A stretch of 62,703 nucleotides of DNA from an uncultured Lachnospiraceae bacterium (GTDB taxonomy: Bacteria > Bacillota > Clostridia > Lachnospirales > Lachnospiraceae). The notes under the pieces were generated by a model. The model was not told where the DNA came from and did no database searches. It saw only the letters and a program-made list of their open reading frames with translations. Positions 34,649 through 44,385 of this stretch are shown here, one piece after another; the stretch's first letter is position 1, and the number at the start of each line of letters is the position of its first letter. The DNA lies in the NCBI GenBank assembly GCA_910588755.1, contig CAJUQZ010000005.1:1-62703 (forward strand), read 5' to 3'. Both the position numbers and the translations under genes were made by a program.

Positions 34649-35641
34649 TTAGACTGTCTGGTCAAATCTGTTGTGCATAATGTCTGCATTGGAAAGATCC
34701 TGCAGCATTCCGTCCTTATAGCCAATACTCAGATTCAAGTCCGGAATACGGTAAAATCCCTCTGCCAGAAGTTTTTTGATATTTTCCTCAAAAACGTTAT
34801 AGGCAGTCCCTTTAAACTGAGCAGGTACTGCATCGGAAGCCTTTAATGCCTCCCTGTATACATCCAGAATATTTTCACCCCTGCCATTCACAAGTCCGGA
34901 TTCTGTCTGCCTGTATTGTCGTGGATCTTGTCCTGTCACGCTCACGAAACTGTTCAGGGTGTGATATTTCGCCTTTGCATTATCAGATATAGATGCTCTG
35001 TTACTGTGCATGATATGGTAAAAAAGTTCACGCGCGTTATTATCCTTATTTAACAGCTTTTCAAGCATTGCTGTCAGTCCTGCATCATCAACACCCGATA
35101 CTTTGAGGGAATAATTGTAAGGATCAATTGAGAAAGTCATGTTGTATTTACTCAGCATGGCACTGTCAATCCCCGCATTTCCAAAAATATTGCACAGCTG
35201 CATGTTGATTGTCTTTCGGTTGTACTCATGTGCCTGTTTCTCCGTTACATCACGTACTTCACCTTTTAAATGGGGATCGTAGAAACTTGCTCCCCCACTC
35301 AAACACCCAAATAGCGTCATTTGCAGTTCATTATCATGCATGGCAATTACTTCCTGCTCACTGAACTGCTTATAGTAAGCTGTATGATAATATTTTTCAT
35401 GAAGTGCATTGTACACCTGATCTACCGTCGTATACTTCGCCCGATTCTTTACACCCATAGCATAATATATATCTTCCAGCTTCTCACATGCTTTATACAT
35501 ATCACTTTCCGGATCATGGTTGTTGCTCTTCACTTGATCCTTTACAACTTTCAGTTCTTCCTTCCATGCAGGTGTTTTCGGCGTATCCGGTGTGTAACGA
35601 TAAGGAATATTATAATAATTGTAATATGCAGTATCCCTCAT
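34649..35641 (-). CDS. Hypothetical protein, possibly DUF4885-like
   Basis: 330 residues without signal peptide. Tyr-rich start (YYNYYNIPYRYTP), then a helical body with NARELFYHIMHSNRASISDNAKAKYHTL and a conserved-looking end FYRIPDLNLSIGYKDGMLQD. The pattern recalls DUF4885 proteins of Clostridia and Bacilli, which I cannot verify here. It lies between two exported proteins in a four-gene operon. Confidence 0.6.
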   Translation of the reverse strand: MRDTAYYNYYNIPYRYTPDTPKTPAWKEELKVVKDQVKSNNHDPESDMYKACEKLEDIYYAMGVKNRAKYTTVDQVYNALHEKYYHTAYYKQFSEQEVIAMHDNELQMTLFGCLSGGASFYDPHLKGEVRDVTEKQAHEYNRKTINMQLCNIFGNAGIDSAMLSKYNMTFSIDPYNYSLKVSGVDDAGLTAMLEKLLNKDNNARELFYHIMHSNRASISDNAKAKYHTLNSFVSVTGQDPRQYRQTESGLVNGRGENILDVYREALKASDAVPAQFKGTAYNVFEENIKKLLAEGFYRIPDLNLSIGYKDGMLQDLSNADIMHNRFDQTV

Positions 35642-35650
35642 GTTTCCCCC

Positions 35651-36559
35651 TTAATTTGTGAAAATACGATAACCTGTATCCTTTAAATCATACTGATATC
35701 GAATATTTAACTTCACACTTCTCATCGTGGATTTTGCAGTTGCCATAGCGTTATATTTAAACTTCCATATTTGTTTAACATTTATGTTATCTGATAAACT
35801 AATATTATAAGATCCTCTGGTTGCACTTGATACTGTTGAAGTATACCATTTCGATGGTCTTGCTGGCTGAAGCATGTGATGCACATTTCCCTGACTAGGT
35901 GACTGTGTGCTCGATGTGGTGATACTGGTCACTATAGCATTCTTTGGAAATTGACTACTATCCGATAAATCTATGGATATAACTGAGGAATCTCTTCCAG
36001 AACTGCTGAAAGGTGAATTACCTGCATTCGAAGCTGTTCCAGACATCTCAACTGTACGTGACCCTGTTCTGATACGATCTGATGAAGAAAGACTGAAATA
36101 CATATCACCTGTATAATAATCTCCCCTATTCACCACCAGATAATATGTACTATTAGTTGATGTTGTATTATCTATATTTACATACAGACATGGGGTAAGA
36201 CCTGTTGTATTTATTAAGTTATCTGGATTCTTTACTGGAATCCCTAATGAACTTCCCGATGCATTTCTCAATCCTACTTCCATTCCTGTATAGGCTGTAT
36301 CAGAAGAAACTCTTACATAAATCTTTTCCCCTGCCGCTACCGTGAAGCGAAACCATGACTGCTGTTCACCGCTATACAATATGGCTGTATCGTTTATGGA
36401 ACTCCACGTTCCAAAATTATAAGCCGAACCCATTGTCGTGTTTCCAGTAATAGCAGAGGCTGCTTGTACAGTTTTCAGATTATTTCCCATACTCAGTGTT
36501 AATGTCAATACCATTGCTACTGTTAAAAGACTACAAATTAATCTCCTTATTCTTTTCAT
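35651..36559 (-). CDS. Secreted protein, first gene of BlaI-box operon
   Basis: 302 residues. Signal peptide at 1-32 (MKRIRRLICSLLTVAMVLTL, cleavage near VQAASA). The mature part is Ser/Thr-rich and beta-stranded (SWFRFTVAAGEKIYVRVSSD, a PPC-like pattern around 60-150). AAGGAGG precedes the ATG at 36559. Its promoter shares a 37-bp module with blaI, so it should respond to the same signal. Function unknown. Confidence 0.7.
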   Translation of the reverse strand: MKRIRRLICSLLTVAMVLTLTLSMGNNLKTVQAASAITGNTTMGSAYNFGTWSSINDTAILYSGEQQSWFRFTVAAGEKIYVRVSSDTAYTGMEVGLRNASGSSLGIPVKNPDNLINTTGLTPCLYVNIDNTTSTNSTYYLVVNRGDYYTGDMYFSLSSSDRIRTGSRTVEMSGTASNAGNSPFSSSGRDSSVISIDLSDSSQFPKNAIVTSITTSSTQSPSQGNVHHMLQPARPSKWYTSTVSSATRGSYNISLSDNINVKQIWKFKYNAMATAKSTMRSVKLNIRYQYDLKDTGYRIFTN

Positions 36560-36870
36560 CAAAAATTCCTCCTTGTAAATCAATTTAATCCTGCACTCTT
36601 TGATATTTTTACATATGCTTTCATCTCCTCCCAAAAATAACGCAATTTGTTGCTACTATTTCAAATATTACTTCGACTATATAGAAATCACAATCTTTGT
36701 CTATTTATTTTACTGTCAATAATTATGATTTGAGCCATCAAAGTAATAATGAATATATTAGTAAATACCAATTACACAAGCCAAAATGCAATCATTCCCG
36801 CTCAATGAGCAAAAATAGCAATCATATGTAGCTAATAATAATCTCAAATTAATATCGTTTATCATTTTTA

Positions 36871-36920
36871 GATATCATATATACTATATCGTCTTAATTC
36901 ACTAATTATTAATAGCCAAA
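36871..36920 (-). promoter_or_regulatory. Operator/promoter module shared with blaI
   Basis: The inverted repeat GATAT-N10-ATATC (36871-36890) and, 37 bases in all from 36884 to 36920, GACGATATAG preceded by GGCTATTAA. The same two parts occur with identical spacing at 45990-46026. The rest of 36560-36992 is AT-rich and holds the leader of the secreted operon. Confidence 0.65.
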
Positions 36921-36992
36921 CAATTATTTTATAAAAAAGTCTACATTTAACATTTCTATGCTAAGTGCAGACTAAAATTTTGTGAGTTCAGG

Positions 36993-38687
36993 TTAAGTAT
37001 GAAGATTCATCCAGTATTTACTCTTTTTTACGTTTTCACATTCCCCAAATATATTAACTTTTCCGCTTTCCAATATCACAACTTGATTCATTTCATTTAA
37101 AATTTCCTCTTTATGCGTTATCACGATTACTGTCTTATATTTAAGCCTGGTATGCAGCAAGGCATTTATCTGTTGTTCTGAACAGGCATCCGTGCTCGAT
37201 GTTACCTCATCAAATACCACAATCGGACGATCATGAATCAACGCTCTGGCAAGCGCTATTTTCTGTTTCTGTCCGCCAGAAAGCATTGTTCCATTCTGTC
37301 CTACCATATAATCTAATGAAACATCCTCAATAAATTCAAATAATCCGCTATCCTTGCAGGCATCCAATATCAATTTGTCCTCTACCTGTTTATACAGACT
37401 AATATTATTGCGAATGGTATCATTAAAAAGATATATATCCTGACTTACCACCGAAAACATATTTCTGTATTCATCCAATGAAATATTTAAGATTTCATCT
37501 CCCGCAAGAAGTATCATTCCTTTTGTTGGCGTATACATCCGAAGAAGTAAATCTATAATTGTACTTTTCCCTGAACCATTCTTACCAATCAGGGCAGTTT
37601 TACTTCCTTTTGGAAAAATAAGATTTACGTTTTCTATTATTGGCTTATCATTATGATATGCAAACGATACCTGTCGAAACTCTATGTCACCAAACTCTGG
37701 CACTAACATCTGGTTCCCATCATTTTCTTCCTCCATATCCATAAACTCATAATATCTTTTAGTCGAAGGAATGATACCTGATAGTAAATATCCAATGTTC
37801 AATATTGCAGATATGGGACCTGTAACATATGAACTATATGTTATAAATGCAAATATATTTCCAACCGAAAGCTGCATATTAAAAATTAGATTAGCACCTA
37901 TTACATATAGCATAGTTATAAGTATATGAATTAACATTATATCCACAAAATTATTCCATTCAGCAAGCATATTCATCTTTTTTTGCCATTTAATTACCTG
38001 CATCTGCTTATTAGTAAATTCGCTTAACTTGGCTTTTAATATCCCAAAACATTTAACTTCTCGCACACCCGCCACTGTGTCTCCAAACCAATGGGAATAA
38101 TTCTGACTCTCTAATATATAACTATCCATAATCTGTTTTCTTCGTTGCGCAAACATCTTCATAATGATATATTTTATTGGTATAAACAACAAAACCAATA
38201 TTGTCATCCGATAATCAAGAATTAACAAACCTACTATGCCGCCTATCATGCTAAATACCTGTGATACTACAAAAAACATCCCTTCATCTGCAATAGAGGT
38301 CATATTTCCAATATCAATTTTTATATTATCCAATATTTCTGTATAGTTTTTATCACTAAAATAATTTGCTTCTAATTTCATAAGATGTGTAAAAGACTTT
38401 TCTGACAAATAAAATTGTATTTGAGAAGAAATATCAATTCTTTTTTTTTCCTTCAGCAATTCTGTTATAGAATTAAGTGTGTATATTACCAAAGATACAA
38501 GTATTAACCTCATCAACAACTCCTTGTTTCCGTTGATAAAGCCTTCGTCCATAATTTGACTACTGATTAATGGAATACATAGATTAAATCCAGTAGATAT
38601 TACCAAACATATAAGAATAACTGCAATATATTTTTTATAATATTCAAGAAGTTTTAACAGTTTTATTACAGCTTCTTTATTACTCAT
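36993..38687 (-). CDS. ABC exporter (fused permease and ATPase)
   Basis: 564 residues. Residues 1-310 form a six-helix exporter domain. The ATPase has Walker A GKNGSGKSTI, signature LSGGQKQKIALARAL, Walker B PIVVFDEVTSSTD and the switch His in VIVITHKEE. There is no C39 peptidase domain, so leader removal must be done by another protein, probably the neighbouring subtilisin. Its start overlaps the end of that gene by 8 bases. Role: export of the modified peptide. Confidence 0.9.
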   Translation of the reverse strand: MSNKEAVIKLLKLLEYYKKYIAVILICLVISTGFNLCIPLISSQIMDEGFINGNKELLMRLILVSLVIYTLNSITELLKEKKRIDISSQIQFYLSEKSFTHLMKLEANYFSDKNYTEILDNIKIDIGNMTSIADEGMFFVVSQVFSMIGGIVGLLILDYRMTILVLLFIPIKYIIMKMFAQRRKQIMDSYILESQNYSHWFGDTVAGVREVKCFGILKAKLSEFTNKQMQVIKWQKKMNMLAEWNNFVDIMLIHILITMLYVIGANLIFNMQLSVGNIFAFITYSSYVTGPISAILNIGYLLSGIIPSTKRYYEFMDMEEENDGNQMLVPEFGDIEFRQVSFAYHNDKPIIENVNLIFPKGSKTALIGKNGSGKSTIIDLLLRMYTPTKGMILLAGDEILNISLDEYRNMFSVVSQDIYLFNDTIRNNISLYKQVEDKLILDACKDSGLFEFIEDVSLDYMVGQNGTMLSGGQKQKIALARALIHDRPIVVFDEVTSSTDACSEQQINALLHTRLKYKTVIVITHKEEILNEMNQVVILESGKVNIFGECENVKKSKYWMNLHT

Positions 38688-40101
38688 CTGTACCCTCCGT
38701 TAGAAATTCGACTATTTTTAGATATACCTTATATACCACATTTGTCTCTTTTTCCACCATTCTATATGATATTTTTTCCTGTTTGTCAAAATATATCTTT
38801 ACTGTGATCTCCTCTTTACCCGTAATGTCGATTAATAAATCTACATCATTATTCCCAATTTTTATATAATCTTGACTCTTTAACATAAATAAAACAGCAT
38901 CTGATTGATTAAAGTATGTTTGCCAATACAAAAAATTATGTATTTGATCCATGTTCTTTTTTCTAAGCAACTGCTTGGGAATGTATTCCATATCATATAA
39001 AACACTTTCTATAGTTTCGCTTATAGGATAGATATTATATCCATCATCACCAAAATATTTTCTCAATTTGAATAGCCAAAGCATTTCGTCCTGCCACTTA
39101 TCTATCTTACATATAATAATAGGAATATTTATATCCACTGGTCTCACAGCACTTTTTTTTATTTGCATTATGCGTGACTCTTTGCTCCAAAAATGGATTC
39201 CATGTACAGATTGTTTTACTCTGCCCTCCCCTAAATAAACAATATGTTTCCCACTATAAATGAACTTTGCAAGTTCTTTACGATTCTTTAAAACTAACGT
39301 ATCGATATGTGATAAATTCGTTTTATAGTTTCCTTTTCTTTCTTTAAAGTAAAATGGTACAATACTTCTTCTACATTCTGTTGATACCCATGCAAATTCT
39401 ATCCAATCCGGATAACATATAAAATTCTCTGGTCTATATCCTTCACAAAACAAATGCTCTCTCACTTCGCAAATATTTCTACAGTTTTTCTTCTGCATTA
39501 AATTTCCAATAAAAGCAGTTACAAAAGGAGCTGCATAACTATTATTCCTTCCTAATCTTACAAAATTACTTTTATTTTTAATATTATGTTCTGAAAAAGC
39601 TGTAAAATCAATACCTTTATGCACTTGAAGATCTGATTCTGTACAATATGTATCTCCTGCAACCACACCTATTACATTTGTAAACGATGCTGGAAAAGTC
39701 TTATATCCATCATTAGAGGATGCCGCAACAATTATCATATTTTTGTTTGCATAATGATTAATTACATTTCGGATTTCTGCCTTATCATTATAATGCGTAG
39801 AACCAAAACTTAGATTTACAACGCGAATATCATTTTGTAAGCAAACCTCTAATGCTGGTTCCAATTTACTTACCATCCCCGTGCCTTTTCCCCCAAGTAT
39901 ACAAACGCTACTTATATCAACATACTTGCAATACTTTTCAATTATTAATGCACAGTTGGTTCCATGCCAACTATATGTACTACTATTAGAATTAGCATAG
40001 CTTAAACCATCCTTGTCAATTACAATATCATTTTTTATTGAATTTCTAAGTAAATCTTTTTCTACTCCACTATCTATTACTGCAATCTCAATTTTTTTCA
40101 T
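38680..40101 (-). CDS. Subtilisin-like (S8) protease of the peptide cluster
   Basis: 473 residues, no signal peptide. Catalytic Asp in EIAVIDSGVEKD (near residue 10), His in YSWHGTNCALI (about 46), oxyanion Asn region VAASSND, and Ser in NNSYAAPFVTAF (about 190). The last 250 residues are an extra domain with no known match that I can see. As the only protease in the cluster it most likely removes the leader from the modified precursor. It starts directly at the catalytic domain, so it acts in the cytoplasm. Confidence 0.85.
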   Translation of the reverse strand: MKKIEIAVIDSGVEKDLLRNSIKNDIVIDKDGLSYANSNSSTYSWHGTNCALIIEKYCKYVDISSVCILGGKGTGMVSKLEPALEVCLQNDIRVVNLSFGSTHYNDKAEIRNVINHYANKNMIIVAASSNDGYKTFPASFTNVIGVVAGDTYCTESDLQVHKGIDFTAFSEHNIKNKSNFVRLGRNNSYAAPFVTAFIGNLMQKKNCRNICEVREHLFCEGYRPENFICYPDWIEFAWVSTECRRSIVPFYFKERKGNYKTNLSHIDTLVLKNRKELAKFIYSGKHIVYLGEGRVKQSVHGIHFWSKESRIMQIKKSAVRPVDINIPIIICKIDKWQDEMLWLFKLRKYFGDDGYNIYPISETIESVLYDMEYIPKQLLRKKNMDQIHNFLYWQTYFNQSDAVLFMLKSQDYIKIGNNDVDLLIDITGKEEITVKIYFDKQEKISYRMVEKETNVVYKVYLKIVEFLTEGTDE

Positions 40102-40136
40102 CTGCTCAAATGTCCTAATTGAATATATCCTAATAT

Positions 40137-40412
40137 TTATGCTAGTTGTTTACTCATTTCTTTGACATATATGCATTCTACAATGTTTTCAAGCACATCA
40201 AACCTACTATTTATAATATCACTTTCTTCAAAATTAATATTAAAAACATTCTGTAATTCAAAGAAAATCTCAAGTAAGTCTCTTGGCAAAAGTCCTATCT
40301 CTAAATCAAATAAACTTCGTTCCAACTGTTGATTTGAAAAACTATCTAAATTCACATTTACAGTATCATCTATTATTCTGATTACTTTATTTTTTATTTC
40401 TTCCCTACTCAT
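40137..40412 (-). CDS. Acyl-carrier-like peptide maturation protein
   Basis: 91 residues with the four-helix pattern of an acyl carrier protein (IKNKVIRIIDDTVNVNL, PRDLLEIFFELQNVFNINF, DVLENIVECI). At the place of the usual DSL motif it has GLLPRD, so there is no serine for a phosphopantetheine arm. It fits the acyl carrier-related proteins (TIGR04069 type) found in CLI_3235 peptide clusters. It may serve as a docking protein. Four-gene context supports the call. Confidence 0.7.
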   Translation of the reverse strand: MSREEIKNKVIRIIDDTVNVNLDSFSNQQLERSLFDLEIGLLPRDLLEIFFELQNVFNINFEESDIINSRFDVLENIVECIYVKEMSKQLA

Positions 40413-40426
40413 CGGCTTTTTCTCCT

Positions 40427-41527
40427 TTACAATTGTTCATATTTTCCATACATAAGCAATTTACTTTCTATTTCCTTAAAAAGAAAATCATCTTGCAAAC
40501 CTGAATAACTAAACACCTTATGACAATTGCTAGTGTTTTCTTTTTCCTTTGTATATGCATATTCAAGTTCTGGAGTAACAATACTCTTTGAAATCGGAGT
40601 AAACGATGAAACAAAAAACGCATCAACTTCTGTTCCAAATTTATATTTACTCATTTTATTTACTTCTTCGAAAAAATCATCTGTATACTCTCCATTAGGT
40701 ATGGAAAGTATAGTATAATCTGGAGAAATTGCATTAAAAATCTCATAAGCATATATGCCATATCCAAAATGGTGTTTGGATGTCAATGGTAATATGCCTC
40801 CAGGAATTCCAATGATAATAACTTCCGGATGTTCATCCTCTTCAATTTTCTTAATCATATTATTTATTGTATGAATTTTCTGAACTTCTGTAACATCATG
40901 CGAAAAAATATATGGATTTATAGAACAAAAACCAAACAATCTACTCGTAATTTTACTGCCTATTTGACTCACTGCATAACCATGTTGTTTAAAATATTTT
41001 CTCAAATATAATTCAATCTCAAACTTTTGCGCCATAGGAGACATACTACAAATCATCACAATAGGAGCACTAATCAATTTCTTTTCATGCTGACCATTAG
41101 CCCAATTTATGTTTGTAGGAAAGTTAGATTCCATCACCGAAAAATTATTATCATATTGTTCACAAATCCCTTTTATGAGAGAACACCGTTCAGTATACGG
41201 ATTCGCTACATAAACAACACCTATATGCCCCTCACAAGCTCGTAATACTACCTTTTTGATATCCTCTATCTCAACTTTATCTATTGTATCCAAAATGTAG
41301 ATTATCTTTGATTTCTCCAACATCTCATCTACTATTTCGTCATAAACAATAACTTCTGATTCTGGGTCTCCTGAAAAATAATCAGCAGGCTTATTGGTAA
41401 TTCCAAAGCCCTTAGGTGCTAACAAAAAAAATACCTCAGAATCTTTAATTAATTCTCTATATTTTACTATTGAAAAATACTCCAAATCATAAGGATATAA
41501 AATAATACCTTCTTTTTTTAATTTCAT
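40427..41527 (-). CDS. TIGR04066-like peptide maturation system protein
   Basis: 366 residues, alpha/beta, soluble. It starts with strand-loop patterns (GIILYPYDLEYFSIVKYREL), has Rossmann-like strands (IGVVYVANP, APIVMICSMSPMAQKFE, PEVIIIGIPGGILPL) and CHKVFSYSGLQDD near the end. Proteins like this always accompany the radical SAM maturase and Cys-rich precursor in CLI_3235-type clusters; biochemical role unknown. Nine bases separate it from the maturase gene. Confidence 0.7.
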   Translation of the reverse strand: MKLKKEGIILYPYDLEYFSIVKYRELIKDSEVFFLLAPKGFGITNKPADYFSGDPESEVIVYDEIVDEMLEKSKIIYILDTIDKVEIEDIKKVVLRACEGHIGVVYVANPYTERCSLIKGICEQYDNNFSVMESNFPTNINWANGQHEKKLISAPIVMICSMSPMAQKFEIELYLRKYFKQHGYAVSQIGSKITSRLFGFCSINPYIFSHDVTEVQKIHTINNMIKKIEEDEHPEVIIIGIPGGILPLTSKHHFGYGIYAYEIFNAISPDYTILSIPNGEYTDDFFEEVNKMSKYKFGTEVDAFFVSSFTPISKSIVTPELEYAYTKEKENTSNCHKVFSYSGLQDDFLFKEIESKLLMYGKYEQL

Positions 41528-41536
41528 AACTTTCTC

Positions 41537-42970
41537 CTACTCCTCAAACCTACATCCATGCCTTTTTAATACAATATAATTTTTCATCATATCTTCAATG
41601 GCAAGTTTTGTATCCAGACAATGACTCAATCGCGTATTACGACTTAGTTTCCCATTTTCCTCTGCTTTAGAAATACATTGATTGCACAATTTATTACACC
41701 AACATTTATTGCATTCATCTTCTGTAATTTTTGAAACATTTAACAATTTTTTTGCTTTTTCCACATTGAATCCTTTTTCTAAGTCTCCTATAATAAAATC
41801 TTCTGCTGCCTCGTTCACTCTCTCACAAGGATAGAAAAAACCATCTACATTCACAAAAAAGCGTTGTATCCCTGGCAAGCACTGTCCTCCCGGAGATGAA
41901 CAAACATTATAAATAATTGTTCTTTCCATAAGATTATGTTTTATTGCTGATATTTCAAATCCATATAATTTCGGAACATACGAAGAAAAAATATTCGTAC
42001 ATTGAAACAAATATAATTTGAACAGTTCATAATAAGTGTCCGTATAAAACTGTGGTGGTTCTAAAATACTCTTATCTTTCTTATTTGATGTATCAACATA
42101 GTTACCTCCTACATCCATCTCTTTTACAAGATCATAATGCAGAAAGAATTCATTTGTACAAGAAGGATCTTGATTCATATCTATTACAGCATTAAAGGAT
42201 ACATCCCTTAATGCTTGAGGGTTATCTTCATTAATTTTATTCAAATTCTCCATAATAACCTGAAAGGTTCCCTTATTACTTCCCGCAAATACACGATTTT
42301 TATTATGTATATATTGCGGACCATCTAAACTAATCGTTACATGAAATTTATGATCATATAAATACCTTGCTTTATTCACTGATAAAAGTGTTGCATTTGT
42401 TGTTATCAAAAACTGAAGAGTTTTTCCCAAAAACAATTTTTCTGCATAATGCACTACTTCTTTTATCAAGTCGAACTCTAATAATGGTTCTCCACCATAG
42501 AAACCTATCGTAATAATCTGACTTTGCGCCGAGTGCTGATGAAGAAAATCAACCGCCTTTATTGCGGTTTCAACTTTCATTCTTTTGTTATTGTGTGTTC
42601 TATTTACATAACTCCCCGAATATATACAATATGAACATCTCAAGTTGCAGTTCTGCGTAACCTGAAGTGTTATTGAACTTAAATTATTTTTATAATAATC
42701 ACATAGCACTTCCGTTTCAGGATGACAGATGCTACATGTAGTCTCCCTTTTTCTTAACAATCCCTTTGATAACAAATAATTAATTTCTTTTTTATCATTC
42801 TCTTTTAAGCTTTCAAATTCCTTCTTTACGTTGATGCCCTTTTCACTGGAAATAGTTTGCAAAAAAACATAGATATCTTTGGGAACTTCCATAATTATAT
42901 TGGTATTGACATCATAAAAATAATGCTGATTGTATAATGAAAATAAATGTATATTTGGTATATAATCCAT
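41537..42970 (-). CDS. Radical SAM/SPASM maturase of a Cys-rich peptide (CcpM-like)
   Basis: 477 residues. Residues 1-85 look like a PqqD-type recognition domain that grips the leader peptide. The radical SAM cluster motif CNLRCSYC lies near residue 110, with GFYGGEPLLEF downstream. The C-terminal 100 residues carry SPASM-like cysteines (CLPG, CERV, CNKCWCNKLCNQC, HC) for auxiliary iron-sulfur clusters. Enzymes of this class join Cys sulfur to carbon atoms of the same peptide (sactipeptide or ranthipeptide links). It follows the precursor gene after a hairpin. Confidence 0.88.
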   Translation of the reverse strand: MDYIPNIHLFSLYNQHYFYDVNTNIIMEVPKDIYVFLQTISSEKGINVKKEFESLKENDKKEINYLLSKGLLRKRETTCSICHPETEVLCDYYKNNLSSITLQVTQNCNLRCSYCIYSGSYVNRTHNNKRMKVETAIKAVDFLHQHSAQSQIITIGFYGGEPLLEFDLIKEVVHYAEKLFLGKTLQFLITTNATLLSVNKARYLYDHKFHVTISLDGPQYIHNKNRVFAGSNKGTFQVIMENLNKINEDNPQALRDVSFNAVIDMNQDPSCTNEFFLHYDLVKEMDVGGNYVDTSNKKDKSILEPPQFYTDTYYELFKLYLFQCTNIFSSYVPKLYGFEISAIKHNLMERTIIYNVCSSPGGQCLPGIQRFFVNVDGFFYPCERVNEAAEDFIIGDLEKGFNVEKAKKLLNVSKITEDECNKCWCNKLCNQCISKAEENGKLSRNTRLSHCLDTKLAIEDMMKNYIVLKRHGCRFEE

Positions 42971-42991
42971 TCTATTGTTTCCTCCTTAATA

Positions 42992-43026
42992 CAGGTTCCG
43001 TTATAATTAAATTACAACGGAACCTG
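42992..43026 (-). promoter_or_regulatory. Stem-loop between precursor and maturase genes
   Basis: Perfect 11-bp stem CAGGTTCCGTT/AACGGAACCTG with a 13-base loop and no T run. It most likely protects the precursor mRNA or partly attenuates transcription, so that more precursor than enzyme is made. Confidence 0.7.
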
Positions 43027-43037
43027 CATCCACAGTT

Positions 43038-43241
43038 TTACAATACGCTAATAGCTGCTGCCTTTTGGAATATCTTGTTTGTATTCACTATTTGTGTGCT
43101 CTGATATCCTGTCTGAGATAAAGTAGAACCTGTACAATTTTTACATGTAATACATACATTTGTACAATTGCAGTTACCACAAGTTGCATAAGCAACAAAA
43201 GTCCCCTGCTCCATTTGGCTTTTCTTTCCTAAACGTTTCAT
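43038..43241 (-). CDS. Six-cysteine peptide precursor (CLI_3235-like)
   Basis: 67 residues. A basic leader (MKRLGKKSQMEQGTFVAYAT) is followed by six cysteines at 21, 24, 26, 30, 33 and 36 (CGNCNCTNVC, then ITCKNC). A Cys-free tail of 31 residues ends KIFQKAAAISVL. The leader is the recognisable part of the CLI_3235 family of Clostridium peptides. Strong AAGGAGGG site before the ATG. The tail is longer than I recall for the family and could be trimmed or serve as acceptor for thioether bonds. Activity unknown. Confidence 0.82.
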   Translation of the reverse strand: MKRLGKKSQMEQGTFVAYATCGNCNCTNVCITCKNCTGSTLSQTGYQSTQIVNTNKIFQKAAAISVL

Positions 43242-43302
43242 CTGTTACCCTCCTTTCCCACTTTTTTAAATACTCTATATTTTAATCAGAATATTTAGCA
43301 AA

Positions 43303-44004
43303 TTATGGTCTCATAACATTTTTTTCATATGCACTTATTGCCCTGTCAGAATTTTGTGTTCTTGACTGAAACTCCCCTTCCGCCAACTTCTGATATGTCT
43401 TTTTCTTTAACTTTTTCTTTTCTGCCTGATCTTTTAACTGTTGATCCTTTAACCACTTTTCTTTCGTTTGCTCCTTTAATCTATTCCTCTCTGCTTGTCT
43501 TTCTTCAAACAACTTCCGTTCCTGTCTTTTTTTATCATATATTCTTTGCGCAGTGGATTTCTTTTCGTTTCTTTCATTCTTCATGCTGCTTTTTATGCTG
43601 TTTCCTGCGGATGAGCCTTTGCTGACAATAGACATGCTGGTACTACCTCCGCAATTACCGTTTTCATCAAAAATCCATTGCTCATTCACAACTTCTGCTC
43701 CTTGAGCGCTCCAAAATGACGTCATATTCTGATGGTCAATCGGTAAATGTGCGAGACTTCTTTCCATCAGTTCAGCCTTTTCAGGATCTTTAATACACTT
43801 CTGCAAAAATGCTGGTGATATCGTCACCTTATAACTAGGGTCCGTCAAGCATGAATATTTATCTTTTAAATATTCATAATACTCTGATACATCGTCATAT
43901 TTTTTACTTGATTTTTCCTCAACACTTTTATTATTCCTACTCCTCATATAAACAGTTCCCATAGAGTAATCACTTAATCCAACTTGCATTCGATACCTCC
44001 TCAA
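43303..44004 (-). CDS. Hypothetical protein with coiled coil, DUF6033-like
   Basis: 233 residues. The N-terminal half contains SEYYEYLKDKYSCLTDPSYKVTISPAFLQKC and LAHLPIDHQNMTSFW, a pattern I associate with DUF6033 proteins of Lachnospiraceae. Residues 145-215 are a Lys/Glu/Gln-rich coiled coil. No signal peptide. It sits between BlaR1-like and precursor genes in one operon. Function unknown. Confidence 0.6.
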   Translation of the reverse strand: MRRYRMQVGLSDYSMGTVYMRSRNNKSVEEKSSKKYDDVSEYYEYLKDKYSCLTDPSYKVTISPAFLQKCIKDPEKAELMERSLAHLPIDHQNMTSFWSAQGAEVVNEQWIFDENGNCGGSTSMSIVSKGSSAGNSIKSSMKNERNEKKSTAQRIYDKKRQERKLFEERQAERNRLKEQTKEKWLKDQQLKDQAEKKKLKKKTYQKLAEGEFQSRTQNSDRAISAYEKNVMRP

Positions 44005-44094
44005 ATTATCAAATTATCTTTTAAACTGCAAATTTCACCCATTCCATCTTAATATTTCCTTAAAACAATATTTATATCTAAAAGTATCCATAAC

Positions 44095-44331
44095 CTAGAG
44101 ATTTATCCAGTCATCATCTACCCACACACCTTTTGTTTCATTCCATCTGCGATACTGTATTACATCATTTAAAATTCTAAACTTTGTAACAATTATATCA
44201 TTTCTTGGCTCCACAGATATATTATTACTTACAGTTTGATATGAACCAGTACATTCCGCTGCATAAACATTTCCAAAAGGACTAAAGCTCATTACTGAAA
44301 AAACAAATAGAATAAATATTTTGTATTTCAT
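44095..44331 (-). CDS. Small secreted protein
   Basis: 78 residues. I start at the ATG at 44331 because AAGGAA lies 6 bases upstream. Signal peptide MKYKIFILFVFSVMSFSPFG with cleavage near VYAAE; mature part about 52 residues with one Cys, ending WVDDDWINL. Directly follows the BlaR1-like gene. It could be a periplasm-side partner of that sensor or an immunity-type protein; neither can be shown. Confidence 0.6.
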   Translation of the reverse strand: MKYKIFILFVFSVMSFSPFGNVYAAECTGSYQTVSNNISVEPRNDIIVTKFRILNDVIQYRRWNETKGVWVDDDWINL

Positions 44332-44385
44332 TCTAATTCCTTCCCAACAATTCTTCATAATACATTTATAACTTCAAACTACCAC

